This document shows positions 46,430 to 54,832 of a stretch of DNA of 64,000 nucleotides, in pieces. The first letter of the stretch is position 1. Each line of letters begins with the position of its first letter. A program made the position numbers and the translations under genes. The stretch covers positions 3,410,001-3,474,000 of the forward strand of contig NZ_CP020737.1 of assembly GCF_002097715.1 (NCBI RefSeq), written 5' to 3'. The stretch comes from Burkholderia ubonensis subsp. mesacidophila (GTDB lineage: Bacteria > Pseudomonadota > Gammaproteobacteria > Burkholderiales > Burkholderiaceae). The notes below the pieces were generated by a model that was not told the DNA's origin, ran no database searches, and saw only the letters and a program-made list of their open reading frames with translations.

Positions 46430-46476
46430 GTGAACCGCCGCGGCGAGCCGTAGCGGTGAACCGTAGCGGTGAACCG
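46430..46476. repeat. short GTAGCRGTGAACC repeats
   Basis: GTAGCAGTGAACC, GTAGCGGTGAACC and GTAGCGGTGAACC occur within about 50 bp downstream of the EamA gene; the last two are in tandem with a 13-bp period. The rest of 46288-46491 shows no gene. Confidence 0.6.
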
Positions 46477-46491
46477 AATCGCACGACCATT

Positions 46492-47394
46492 TCAGTGCCC
46501 GGCCACCGCGCGGCGCGCCGGCACGATCCGCCAGCCGAGATTGACGCCGGCCGCCGCGAGCAGGATCAACAGCGCGCCGAGCACCTGCGTCCACGCGAGC
46601 GTCTGTCCGAACGCGACGCGGTCGACCGCGATCGCGACGACCGGATAGACGAACGACAGCGCGCCCGTCATTGCGGTCGGCAGCTTCTGGATCGCGCCGT
46701 ACAGCAGCACGTACATCACGCCCGTGTTCACGATCCCGAGCACGACGAGGTCGAGCCATTGCGCAGGCGTCGCAGGCAGCGCGTCGAAGTGCGCGAACGG
46801 CGCGAGCATCACGACGCCGAGCCCGACCTGCAGCAGCGCGATCAGGTGCGGCGGCGTGCCCTTCAGGTGCTTGGTGATGATCGACGACACCGCGTACAGG
46901 AACGCCGCGCCGAGCGCGAGCGCGACGCCTTCGAGATACTCGCCCGGCACCGCGAGCACGGCCGGCTCGACGCGCACTACGCACACGAGGCCGACGAACG
47001 CGAGCAGCAGCCACGCGAGCGTCGACGCGGTGATCCGTTCGCGGAACACCAGCGCGCCGAGCGCGACGAGCATGAACGGCTGCGTGTTGTAGACGGCGGT
47101 CGCCATCGAGATCGACGCGCGCGAATACGCGGCGAACAGCAGCAGCCAGTTCGCGACGATCGCGACGCTGCCGAGCGCGGCGAGGCCGAGCATGCGCCAC
47201 GAGAACAGCGGGCGGCGCAGGAACCCGAACGCCGCGCAGACGAGCGCGAGCGTCGCGCCGCCGAACACGCAGCGGAAGAACACGACGTTGGCGAGCGGCT
47301 GCCGCGACGACATCACGAGCCAGCCGATTGTGCCGGACATCAGCATCGCGACGACCATTTCGGCGGCGCCGCGGCGAATTTCGTTCGAAGCCAT
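46492..47394 (-). CDS. EamA/DMT-family transporter
   Basis: This 300-residue inner-membrane protein has about ten hydrophobic helices in two EamA repeats. TIGWLVMSSRQPLANVVFFRCVFGG near the N-terminus is the typical DMT start, and the second repeat begins at YLEGVALALGAAFLYAVSSIITK. Such carriers export amino acids or other metabolites. It is divergent from an Lrp/AsnC-type regulator across 110 bp, a very common pairing for amino-acid exporters, so an amino-acid substrate is likely. Confidence 0.92.
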   Translation of the reverse strand: MASNEIRRGAAEMVVAMLMSGTIGWLVMSSRQPLANVVFFRCVFGGATLALVCAAFGFLRRPLFSWRMLGLAALGSVAIVANWLLLFAAYSRASISMATAVYNTQPFMLVALGALVFRERITASTLAWLLLAFVGLVCVVRVEPAVLAVPGEYLEGVALALGAAFLYAVSSIITKHLKGTPPHLIALLQVGLGVVMLAPFAHFDALPATPAQWLDLVVLGIVNTGVMYVLLYGAIQKLPTAMTGALSFVYPVVAIAVDRVAFGQTLAWTQVLGALLILLAAAGVNLGWRIVPARRAVAGH

Positions 47395-47469
47395 GACAGT
47401 TCCCGTTGAGGATCGGATGACTTCGATTCTAGAAACTTGCTTTCGCGATCTCCACGGCTAAACTGAAGC

Positions 47470-47483
47470 GAATCATCCGATTC
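47470..47483. promoter_or_regulatory. inverted repeat GAATC-N4-GATTC between EamA and Lrp genes
   Basis: GAATC-ATCC-GATTC is a perfect 5-4-5 inverted repeat 21 bp before the Lrp-family start. Lrp/AsnC regulators often bind symmetrical sites in such shared promoters, so it may be the operator for both genes. Confidence 0.45.
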
Positions 47484-47504
47484 ACCTTCGAAAGCAAAGC
47501 GATC

Positions 47505-47996
47505 ATGACGAAACGCCTTTCCCCTCCCTCCGTCGCCGCGCTCGACGCGACCGACCGCGCGATCCTGGCCGCACTCGCCGACGACGCACGCATCGCGACC
47601 AGCGAGCTGGCGCGGCAGATCGGGCTGTCGGCGCCCGCGACCGCGGACCGCGTGCGGCGCCTCGAGGCGCAGGGCGTGATCGCCGGCTTCACCGTCGAGC
47701 TCGACCCGCGCGCGCTCGGCTACACGCTGCAGGCGATCGTCCGCGTGAAGCCGCTGCCCGGCCAGCTGCATCTCGTCGAGGAGCTGCTGCGGCGCATCCC
47801 CGAATTCGTCGAATGCGACAAGGTGACGGGAGACGACTGCTTCATCTGCCGGCTCTACCTGCGCTCGATCGAGCAGCTCGACGGCATCCTCGCGAAGGTG
47901 ACCGAGCGCGCGGAGACGAGCACCGCGATCGTCAAGTCGACGCCGGTGCCGCGCCGGCTGCCGCCGCTTGCGGACGACGACGCGGCGCAGCGCTGA
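47505..47996 (+). CDS. Lrp/AsnC-family transcriptional regulator
   Basis: The protein has 163 residues. The N-terminal helix-turn-helix is LDATDRAILAALADDARIATSELARQIGLSAPATADRVRRLEAQGVI. The C-terminal RAM ligand-binding domain begins YTLQAIVRVKPLPGQLHLVEELL and includes CDKVTGDDCFICRLYLRS. It should sense an amino acid and control the divergent EamA exporter, possibly through the GAATC dyad between the genes. Confidence 0.94.
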   Translation: MTKRLSPPSVAALDATDRAILAALADDARIATSELARQIGLSAPATADRVRRLEAQGVIAGFTVELDPRALGYTLQAIVRVKPLPGQLHLVEELLRRIPEFVECDKVTGDDCFICRLYLRSIEQLDGILAKVTERAETSTAIVKSTPVPRRLPPLADDDAAQR

Positions 47997-48018
47997 CGCA
48001 CGCGCGCCGCAGCCCGCA

Positions 48019-48915
48019 TCAGGCCACCGGGTCGCGCGCCTCGAAGAATGCGAGCATCTCGTCGATCAGGTCGACCGGCGCCTCTTCCGGAATGTAGTGC
48101 CCGCACGTGAGCGCGCGGCCGCTGACGTCGCGCGCGACGTGCCGCCACTCGTCGAGCGGATCGAAGCAGCGGGCGACGATCCCGTTCGCGCCCCACAGCA
48201 CGCGCAGCGGGCACGCGACCTTGGTGCCGCGCTCGAGATCCGCACGGTCGTGCTCGAGATCGATCGTCGCCGACGCGCGGTAGTCCTCGCACATCGCGTG
48301 CACCGCGCCCGGCTGCGCGAGCGCCGCGCGATACGCGGCGAGCGCGTCGGGCGCGAACGGCGCAAGGCCCGCCGAGCGGTTGCCCATCACGCGCTCGATG
48401 TACGCATCGGTGTTGCCGCCGATCAGCGTCTCAGGCAGCGGCTCGGGCTGGATCAGGAAGAACCAGTGGAAGTACGCGGTCGCGAACGCGCGATCGGTCT
48501 TCTCGTACATCGCGAGCGTCGGCGCGATGTCGAGCAGCATCATCCGCTCGACCGCGTCGGCGTGATCGAGCGCGAGCCGGTGCGCGACGCGCGCGCCGCG
48601 ATCGTGCGCGCACACGTAGAAGCGCTCGAAGCCGAACTGCCGCATCACCGCGACCTGGTCGGCCGCCATCGCGCGCTTCGAATACGGCGTGTGCTGCGCG
48701 TCGCTCGCGGGTTTGCCGGACGCGCCGTAGCCGCGCAGGTCGGTCGCGATCACCGTGAAATGATTCGCGAGCGTCGCGGCGACGCGATGCCAGATCATGT
48801 GGGTCTGCGGATGGCCGTGCAGCAGCAGAAGCGGCGGCCCCGCGCCTCCTTTGACACCGAAGATGTCGGTGTCCTGCCCCGTTACGCGAAACGGGGCGAA
48901 TGTCTCGAACGACAT
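48019..48915 (-). CDS. alpha/beta hydrolase, fluoroacetate dehalogenase-like
   Basis: The protein has 298 residues. Residues match the haloacetate dehalogenase family position by position: nucleophile Asp105 with Arg106 and Arg109 in AHDRGARV, halide-pocket His150-Trp151 in AYFHWFFL and Tyr212 in CEDYRASATIDLEHD, and catalytic His273 in CGHYIPEEAP. The oxyanion region is LLLLHGHPQTHMIWH. In characterised fluoroacetate dehalogenases an Asp-Arg-Arg-His-Trp-Tyr-His set performs defluorination, and spacing here is essentially the same. It should act on fluoroacetate or another short haloacid in the cytoplasm. A general epoxide-hydrolase-like role remains possible. It is convergent with the Lrp gene. 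Confidence 0.9.
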   Translation of the reverse strand: MSFETFAPFRVTGQDTDIFGVKGGAGPPLLLLHGHPQTHMIWHRVAATLANHFTVIATDLRGYGASGKPASDAQHTPYSKRAMAADQVAVMRQFGFERFYVCAHDRGARVAHRLALDHADAVERMMLLDIAPTLAMYEKTDRAFATAYFHWFFLIQPEPLPETLIGGNTDAYIERVMGNRSAGLAPFAPDALAAYRAALAQPGAVHAMCEDYRASATIDLEHDRADLERGTKVACPLRVLWGANGIVARCFDPLDEWRHVARDVSGRALTCGHYIPEEAPVDLIDEMLAFFEARDPVA

Positions 48916-49174
48916 GGTTTGTTTCTCGTTGGTTTGTTATAGGCGGCTATTGTAGGAGCGCGTTCGAAACCGCACAGGGACGTGGATACCCGAATTCGTA
49001 GAAAGAGAGCACTCACTCGATTGCCCGCGCACGGCGCACTTTGTTAAGCTCGCACGCAAACGCACGATCGTTCGTATTAATATGTGCTGCAGACCTTCAC
49101 TGCGGCCACACCGGCTACACTCGAAACGCCGTTCGCGCAGCCGTACGGCCACGTTCGGAATCAGGAGACTTCAC

Positions 49175-50134
49175 ATGGCACTGCCCGCCGTCCTTCAGCA
49201 TCTGACGCTGCCCGTCATCGCGTCGCCGATGTTCATCGTCAGCTATCCCGAACTCGTTCTCGCGCAATGCAAGGCCGGCATCGTCGGCTCGTTCCCGGCG
49301 CTCAACGCGCGCCCGGCCGAACTGCTCGACGAATGGCTCACGCAGATCCAGGCCGAGCTCGCCGACCACAAGGCGAAGCATCCGGATGCGGTGATCGGCC
49401 CGATCGCGGTCAACCAGATCGTCCACCAGTCGAACGCGCGGCTCGAGCACGACATCCGCGTGTGCGTCGACCACAAGGTGCCGATCTTCATCACGAGCCT
49501 GCGCGCCCCGTCGCGCGAGATCGTCGACGCGGTGCACAGCTACGGCGGCATCGTGCTGCACGACGTGATCAACCTGCGGCACGCGCAGAAGGCGCTCGAA
49601 GCGGGCGTCGACGGGCTGATCCTCGTCGCGGCCGGCGCGGGCGGCCACGCGGGCACGACGTCGCCGTTCGCGCTCGTCGGCGAAGTGCGCAGGATGTTCG
49701 ACGGCCCGATCGTGCTGTCCGGCGCGATCGCCAACGGCGGCTCGATCCTCGCCGCGCAGGCGATGGGTGCCGACCTCGCGTACATGGGCACGCGCTTCAT
49801 CGCGACGCAGGAAGCGCACGCGGTCGAGGACTACAAGCACGCGATCCTCAACGCGAAGGCCGCCGACATCGTCTACACGAACCTGTTCACCGGCGTGCAC
49901 GGCAACTACATCCGCGAAAGCATCGAGAAAGCGGGGCTCGACCCGGACGCGTTGCCGGAATCGGACAAGACGAAGATGAACTTCGGCGGCGACAAGACGA
50001 AGGCGTGGAAGGACATCTGGGGCGCGGGCCAGGGCGTCGGCCTGATGGACGACCTGCCGAGCGTCGCGACGCTCGTCGAGCGCCTGAAGCGCGAGTACGA
50101 CGACACGAAGGCGCGGCTCGGCATCGCACGCTGA
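49175..50134 (+). CDS. nitronate monooxygenase (2-nitropropane dioxygenase family)
   Basis: This 319-residue FMN-binding TIM-barrel has family features PVIASPMFIVSYPEL at the N-terminus, VDGLILVAAGAGGHAGTTSPFALVGEVR with the catalytic His region, VLSGAIANGGSILAAQAMGADLAYMGTRFIAT for FMN phosphate binding and TNLFTGVHGNYI. It oxidises propionate-3-nitronate or similar nitronates, protecting against plant or fungal nitro toxins. CAGGAG precedes ATG 49175. A strong terminator follows its stop. It is divergent from the dehalogenase-like gene across 259 bp that includes an ACGATCGT palindrome (49061 region) and TATTAAT. Confidence 0.93.
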   Translation: MALPAVLQHLTLPVIASPMFIVSYPELVLAQCKAGIVGSFPALNARPAELLDEWLTQIQAELADHKAKHPDAVIGPIAVNQIVHQSNARLEHDIRVCVDHKVPIFITSLRAPSREIVDAVHSYGGIVLHDVINLRHAQKALEAGVDGLILVAAGAGGHAGTTSPFALVGEVRRMFDGPIVLSGAIANGGSILAAQAMGADLAYMGTRFIATQEAHAVEDYKHAILNAKAADIVYTNLFTGVHGNYIRESIEKAGLDPDALPESDKTKMNFGGDKTKAWKDIWGAGQGVGLMDDLPSVATLVERLKREYDDTKARLGIAR

Positions 50135-50160
50135 CGCGGCGCGTCACCGCAGCAAAGCAA

Positions 50161-50193
50161 AAGCGCGAACGCCTCACGGGGTTCGCGCTTTTT
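50161..50193 (+). terminator. terminator after nitronate monooxygenase
   Basis: AAGCGCGAAC (50161-50170) and GTTCGCGCTT (50181-50190) form a perfect 10-bp stem followed by T residues. It ends the nitronate monooxygenase transcript and, read the other way, that of the convergent LysR gene. Confidence 0.9.
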
Positions 50194-50230
50194 GTTTGTC
50201 GCGACGTTCCTGCGGCGACTGCCGCGCCGC

Positions 50231-51193
50231 TCAGCCCGTGCGCTTGATGCGCGTGATCGGCAGCACGCGCAGGCGCGCCTCGATCGACGGGCACAGCGAC
50301 TCGTTCTCGAACCGCGCGGCGAGGAAATCGACGAACGAGCGCACCTTCGCCGACACATGGCGGCGGCTCGCGTACACCGCGTAGATCGGCAGCTCGCGCG
50401 GCGGCACCGCGTCGAGCAGCACCGGCACGAGACGCCCGGCCTCGAGGTCGTCGCCGACCACTTCGGTGCCGAGCAGCGCGATGCCCGCGCCGCCGAGCAC
50501 GGCCGCGCGCAGCCCTTCGAGGTGGTTGACGATCAGGTTGCCGTTGAGATTCACGCGCGACGCGGCGGCCGCATCGGTCACCATCGCATCGAGCATCGTC
50601 GAGTTCGTGTCGCGCCGCAGGTAGTTGTGGTGCGCGAGATCGGCGATCGTCTGCGGCGTGCCGCGTTTCTCTAGGTACTCGGGCGACGCGACGAGCATGA
50701 TGTGCGCGGTCGCGATCTGCCGCGCGACCAGCGACGACGATTTCAGCCCGCTCGGCGCCGCGCGCACCGCGACGTCGTAGCCTTCGTCGATCAGTTCTAC
50801 GACGCGATCGGACAGCGTGATCTCGACCGTCACGTCGGGATAGCGGTCCGCGTAGTCGGTCACCGCCTGCATCACGTGGCGCAGCCCGAACGCGGACAGC
50901 GACGTCACGCGCAGCCGGCCCTGCGGCACGACGCTCGCGGCGCCGACCGCCTGCCCGGCTTCGTCGAGCTCGGACAGCGCCTGCACGAGGCGCTCGTAGT
51001 ATTCGCGCCCCGCTTCGGTCGGCGCGACGCGGCGGGTCGTGCGATGCAGCAGCCGCGCGCCGAGCTGCTGCTCGAGATGCATCACGTGCTTGCTCGCCAT
51101 CGCCGCCGACATCTGCATGCGCTCCGCCGCGCCGACGAAGCTGCCCACTTCGACGACGTAGCGAAACACATTCATGCTGACGAGGGTATCCAT
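50231..51193 (-). CDS. LysR-family transcriptional regulator
   Basis: The protein has 320 residues. The helix-turn-helix reads MNVFRYVVEVGSFVGAAERMQMSAAMASKHVMHLEQQLGARLLHRTTRR, the CrgA/AaeR-like branch. The effector domain is typical (GRLRVTSLSAFGLRHVMQAV, VEITLSDRVVELIDEGYDVAVRA). It is convergent with the nitronate monooxygenase gene and lies downstream of a porin gene on the same strand but beyond its terminator, so its target is not evident from position. Confidence 0.92.
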   Translation of the reverse strand: MDTLVSMNVFRYVVEVGSFVGAAERMQMSAAMASKHVMHLEQQLGARLLHRTTRRVAPTEAGREYYERLVQALSELDEAGQAVGAASVVPQGRLRVTSLSAFGLRHVMQAVTDYADRYPDVTVEITLSDRVVELIDEGYDVAVRAAPSGLKSSSLVARQIATAHIMLVASPEYLEKRGTPQTIADLAHHNYLRRDTNSTMLDAMVTDAAAASRVNLNGNLIVNHLEGLRAAVLGGAGIALLGTEVVGDDLEAGRLVPVLLDAVPPRELPIYAVYASRRHVSAKVRSFVDFLAARFENESLCPSIEARLRVLPITRIKRTG

Positions 51194-51277
51194 CGAACTG
51201 GCTCGGAATTCCAGAGAATCGGGAAATTACGAGATAGAGTAGCAAAAGAGAGGAAACAGAAAGGTCAACAAAAGCAA

Positions 51278-51304
51278 AACGGCGCCGCAATTGGCGGCGC
51301 CGTT
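51278..51304 (-). terminator. terminator of the porin gene
   Basis: AACGGCGCCGC (51278-51288) and GCGGCGCCGTT (51294-51304) form a perfect 11-bp stem. Reading the minus strand, TTTTGCTTTTG follows, so it stops transcription from the porin gene 60 bp after its stop codon. Confidence 0.88.
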
Positions 51305-51363
51305 CAACAAAACGAAACAGGGCGCGAATCCGCCGCGGCTCGCGCGGCGGGGTGCCCGCGGGG

Positions 51364-52443
51364 TCAGAACTTCGCGCGAATGCCGGCGCCGAACGTGTTG
51401 CCGTTCGACAGGCTGCTGATGTGGTCGTTCATGTACGCGGCGTAAACGTCGGTGCGCTTCGACAGCGGGTAGTCATAGCCGACAGCCCACGTCTGGCGCG
51501 TCTGGTTCAGGCCGCCCGCGTCGCGCGAGTACGCGTACGACGCCATCGCGGTGCCGGCGCCGAGCGGCACCGTCACGCCGCCCTGCCCGGTATTCACGTG
51601 CCAGCTGCCCGCGACCTGGTCGTTCTTCGTATACATGTACTGGCCGAACAGCTTTACGTACTTCAGGTCGTACGTCATGCCGACCTGCGCGATGCCCTGG
51701 CTCTTCATGCCGGTGACGCCGGGGAGCGTGCCCAGGTCGCGCGGGGCATTGTTGAAGTTCACGTACTGGTACACCGCGGTCGCCGCGAACGGCCCGCTCG
51801 CATAGTTGAACTGAGCACTCCACTTCTTCGCGCCGTTGTCGCCCGCCTGGTTGCCGAGCGCGTACATCACGCCGAAGTTCGCGCCGCCGAACGCCGGCGA
51901 CGTATACGACACCGCGTTGTTCCAGCCCGAATCGCCGACCGCGCCCTGGTCGCTCGGATAGGTCGGGAACGTGCCGAGGCCGAGGAACGTGTGATAGACC
52001 ATCGGCGAGAACACGTACGAGTCGAAGAACGGGTTGAACAGGATCGTCGACAGGAACAGGTGCGTGGTCAGGCGGCCGGCGGTCACCGTGCCGTACGGCG
52101 AATTGATGCCGACGTACGCGTTGCGCGCGAAGAAGGTGTCGCCGTTGAAGCGGCCGAACTGGCCGTTCTGCGCGCGGAAGAAGCTCTCCAGCGTGAAGAT
52201 CGCCTTGTAGCCGCCGCCGAGATCCTCGGTGCCGTGCATACCCCAGTACGACGTCGACATCCCGCCGCCCGACACGTTCCATGCGCGATCGCCGCCCGGG
52301 AATTTCGTCGCGCCGACCCACTCGTCGACCTGGCCGTACAGCGAGACGCTCGATTGCGCGTGGACGGGCGCGGCGGCGACGCAGGCGGCGGCCGCGACCA
52401 GCGCGGCGGACGTGCTCGACGCACGGCGGGCAAATGCTTTCAT
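51364..52443 (-). CDS. general porin (OpcP-type, 16-stranded)
   Basis: The protein has 359 residues. A signal peptide (MKAFARRASSTSAALVAAAACVAAAPVHA) leads into QSSVSLYGQVDEWVG, the usual first strand of a Burkholderia general porin. LGGGYKAIFTLESFFRAQNGQFG, FFARNAYVGINSPYGTVTAGRL and the terminal Phe in GAGIRAKF fit a beta-barrel inserted by Bam. It forms a trimeric channel for small solutes in the outer membrane. GGAG precedes ATG. Burkholderia carry many paralogues with different regulation. Confidence 0.95.
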   Translation of the reverse strand: MKAFARRASSTSAALVAAAACVAAAPVHAQSSVSLYGQVDEWVGATKFPGGDRAWNVSGGGMSTSYWGMHGTEDLGGGYKAIFTLESFFRAQNGQFGRFNGDTFFARNAYVGINSPYGTVTAGRLTTHLFLSTILFNPFFDSYVFSPMVYHTFLGLGTFPTYPSDQGAVGDSGWNNAVSYTSPAFGGANFGVMYALGNQAGDNGAKKWSAQFNYASGPFAATAVYQYVNFNNAPRDLGTLPGVTGMKSQGIAQVGMTYDLKYVKLFGQYMYTKNDQVAGSWHVNTGQGGVTVPLGAGTAMASYAYSRDAGGLNQTRQTWAVGYDYPLSKRTDVYAAYMNDHISSLSNGNTFGAGIRAKF

Positions 52444-52787
52444 GGGATCTCCAGGTATTGTCGATAAGAAACCGGGGCGGCGCGAGCGTTGTTATAGGGG
52501 CCGCCGCTTGCGTCGTGCTGGGGCGCAGCCATCTTTGCGGATCATTTTTCCGGTCAAAAATGCATGGGCTTATTGCGGGTATAGCGGCGGCATTAACTTC
52601 GCGACGGCGGTTCGGCGACAGACGGGGCGCGGCGGCAACGCGCGAGCGCGTCACGCGGCGGCACGGCGACGCGTCACGCGCGAACCGGGCGCGAAAGATA
52701 GCGCAATGCGGCGGGAAAATCAGCGGAAATCGATGCGCGACTGTGGCGAATTCGCATCAGTCGGCGGGGGACAGAACGCGGGCGCGC
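52444..52787. other. porin promoter region
   Basis: These 344 bp lie upstream of the porin gene and downstream of the next minus-strand gene. TATAAC on the minus strand (52490-52495) is a possible -10 for the porin, without a clear -35. A GCGTCACGCG direct repeat occurs around 52645-52680. No gene is apparent. Confidence 0.45.
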
Positions 52788-53270
52788 TCAGTTTCGGTAA
52801 AACGGCGAGAAATACAGCGAATGCGCGGGCTCGTCCTGCGCGCGCGGCGGCGGCAGCGGCCGGCCGCCCCGCTCCTCGTTGTAGCGGGCGACGTCGGCGC
52901 GGATCGACCCGGCGCGCAGCGGCATGTTGCCGCCGCCCGGCGGGCGCGGCACCTGGCGCGCGTCGGCGCTGATCGGGCGGTACGGGCTCTGCGCGGCGTA
53001 GTGGCCGTACGACGGCGTCGGCCGCAGGCCCCAGCGGGGGCCGTAGCCGTTGACCCCCATGCGGGCCCCGGGATTACCGGCCCACTGCGGTGCATGACGC
53101 CAGACGGGCGGGCCACCGGACGCCTGACCGGATGCGCGCAGGCCGCGATCGCCGCCGCCGCCGAACCCGTGTCCGCCGTGCGGGGGCTGCGCAAGCGCGA
53201 GCGGCACCAGCAGCGCGCCGAGCACGCCCGCCACCCATCGTCCGATCTTCCGTTTCACCCGATCCGTCAT
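52788..53270 (-). CDS. exported Gly/Pro-rich protein, unknown
   Basis: This 160-residue protein has a signal peptide (MTDRVKRKIGRWVAGVLGALLVPLALA) and a mature part rich in Gly, Pro, Arg and aromatic residues (HGGHGFGGGGDRGLRASGQ). The C-terminal half (RPISADARQVPRPPGGGNMPLRAGSIRADVARYNEERG) is better conserved-looking and ends HSLYFSPFYRN. I do not recognise a function; homologues in Burkholderia are called hypothetical exported proteins. Probably periplasmic. Confidence 0.78.
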   Translation of the reverse strand: MTDRVKRKIGRWVAGVLGALLVPLALAQPPHGGHGFGGGGDRGLRASGQASGGPPVWRHAPQWAGNPGARMGVNGYGPRWGLRPTPSYGHYAAQSPYRPISADARQVPRPPGGGNMPLRAGSIRADVARYNEERGGRPLPPPRAQDEPAHSLYFSPFYRN

Positions 53271-53633
53271 CGTTCAGAGCCTGATTCTGCCTGCCGCGAG
53301 CCCCGTCCTGAGCGGGCGCACGCCTTTCAGCAGTAATTTATGAGCGAGGCGAAATCGTGTCGAGCCAAAAAGTGTTAGGTCCGGGGCATCGGTGTAACAC
53401 CATGTTACTGCTAGGTTTTTCATGTAGGGGACGGATCGTCGCAGCACATTCTTCTGCCGTTTTCGTCGCCAGCGCGACAGGCGCGATCGGCCGCTCAGCA
53501 TTCATCCGATTCATCAATCGATTCATACAATGAATTTGTGGTTTGAATCGGCAACCGGGAAAATACCGGCGTCCGCGCGTGCGGCGTTCGCGCGTGCGCG
53601 GCACGCCCTCCTATCGTCCCGATCGAGATTCCG
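53271..53633. other. intergenic region upstream of the symporter-like gene
   Basis: These 363 bp separate divergent genes. They contain GGTGT-A-ACACC (53391-53401), a 5-1-5 inverted repeat, and a cluster of CGATTCAT words at 53490-53530. No ORF or clear promoter is seen. Composition is lower in GC around 53330-53430, fitting promoter DNA. Confidence 0.45.
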
Positions 53634-54668
53634 ATGGCCCGCCCCCGTTACCTCCCCGACAACTTCACGCTCGCCCTCGTCGGCACCGTCGTGCTCGCGA
53701 GCCTGCTGCCGTGCCGCGGCCCGGCCGCGCACGCGTTCAACTGGGCGACCAACATCGCGGTCGGCCTGCTGTTCTTCCTGCACGGCGCGAAGCTTTCGCG
53801 CGAAGCAATCGTCGCAGGCGCGACGCACTGGCGGCTGCACGCGGTCGTGCTGCTCAGCACCTTCGCGCTGTTCCCGCTGCTCGGCCTCGCGCTGAAGCCG
53901 GTGCTGCAGCCGCTCGTCACGCCGGCGCTGTATGCCGGCGTGCTGTTCCTCTGCACGCTGCCGTCGACGGTCCAGTCGTCGATCGCGTTCACGTCGATCG
54001 CGAAAGGCAACGTGCCGGCCGCGGTCTGCGCGGCGTCCGCGTCGAGCCTGCTCGGCATCTTCGTCACGCCGGCGCTCGTCGGGCTGATGATCACGACGCA
54101 GTCGGCGGCGAGCGCGTCGCCGTGGAGCACGGTCGGCAGCATCGTGATGCAGCTGCTCGTGCCGTTCGTCGCCGGCCAGCTGCTGCGGCCCGTGATCGGC
54201 GGCTGGATCGAGCGCAACCGCGCGGTGCTGCGCTTCGTCGACCAGGGCTCGATCCTGCTCGTCGTCTACGTCGCGTTCAGCGAGGCCGTGGACCAGGGTC
54301 TCTGGCACCAGATTCCTCCGCGCGCGCTCGCCGGGCTGCTGGCCGTCAACCTGGTGCTGCTCGCGATCGCGCTGCTGCTGACCGCGTTCGTCAGCAAGCG
54401 GCTCGGCTTCAACCGCGCCGACCAGATCACGATCATCTTCTGCGGCTCGAAGAAGAGCCTCGCCGCCGGCGTGCCGATGGCGAAGGTGATCTTCTCCGCG
54501 CACGCGGTCGGCGCGATCGTGCTGCCGCTGATGCTGTTCCACCAGATCCAGCTGATGGCCTGCGCGGCGCTCGCGCAGCGCTGGGGCGCGCGCCGGCTGG
54601 GCGAACCGGGCGACGAGGGCGCGGCTCCCGGCCCGGTCGCTTCCGCGCTGAGCGCCGGCAAGCGCTGA
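53634..54668 (+). CDS. bile acid:sodium symporter-family transporter (YfeH-like)
   Basis: This 344-residue membrane protein has about ten hydrophobic segments. NFTLALVGTVVLASLLP, NIAVGLLFFLHGAKLSREA, LCTLPSTVQSSIAFTSIAKGNVPAAVCAASASSLLGI and ITIIFCGSKKSLAAGVPMA are the conserved stretches of the BASS/YfeH group, the last two being the crossover substrate- and sodium-binding regions. It probably imports an organic anion with sodium. Substrate unknown. No regulator is adjacent. Confidence 0.92.
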   Translation: MARPRYLPDNFTLALVGTVVLASLLPCRGPAAHAFNWATNIAVGLLFFLHGAKLSREAIVAGATHWRLHAVVLLSTFALFPLLGLALKPVLQPLVTPALYAGVLFLCTLPSTVQSSIAFTSIAKGNVPAAVCAASASSLLGIFVTPALVGLMITTQSAASASPWSTVGSIVMQLLVPFVAGQLLRPVIGGWIERNRAVLRFVDQGSILLVVYVAFSEAVDQGLWHQIPPRALAGLLAVNLVLLAIALLLTAFVSKRLGFNRADQITIIFCGSKKSLAAGVPMAKVIFSAHAVGAIVLPLMLFHQIQLMACAALAQRWGARRLGEPGDEGAAPGPVASALSAGKR

Positions 54669-54832
54669 CGCGCGGGCCGCCGTCACGCCCTCACCCGGCC
54701 CGCGCCGCGCGACGCGGCGGCCATGATTCGTGGCGATGCACCAGGACGGCGCATCGCGTCACGAAAAATTCATTCAATTCTTCCTGCGCGGCGCCGTTAA
54801 GCCGGGCGTTCCGACGTTTCGGCCGTCCTGCC

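Noticed and set aside
46430..46476. A regulatory repeat array
   Set aside because: Only three imperfect short copies downstream of a terminator-distal region; too weak to claim more than a short repeat.
52281..53336. A 351-residue plus-strand frame
   Set aside because: Runs antisense to the porin start and the exported Gly/Pro-rich protein; composition only.
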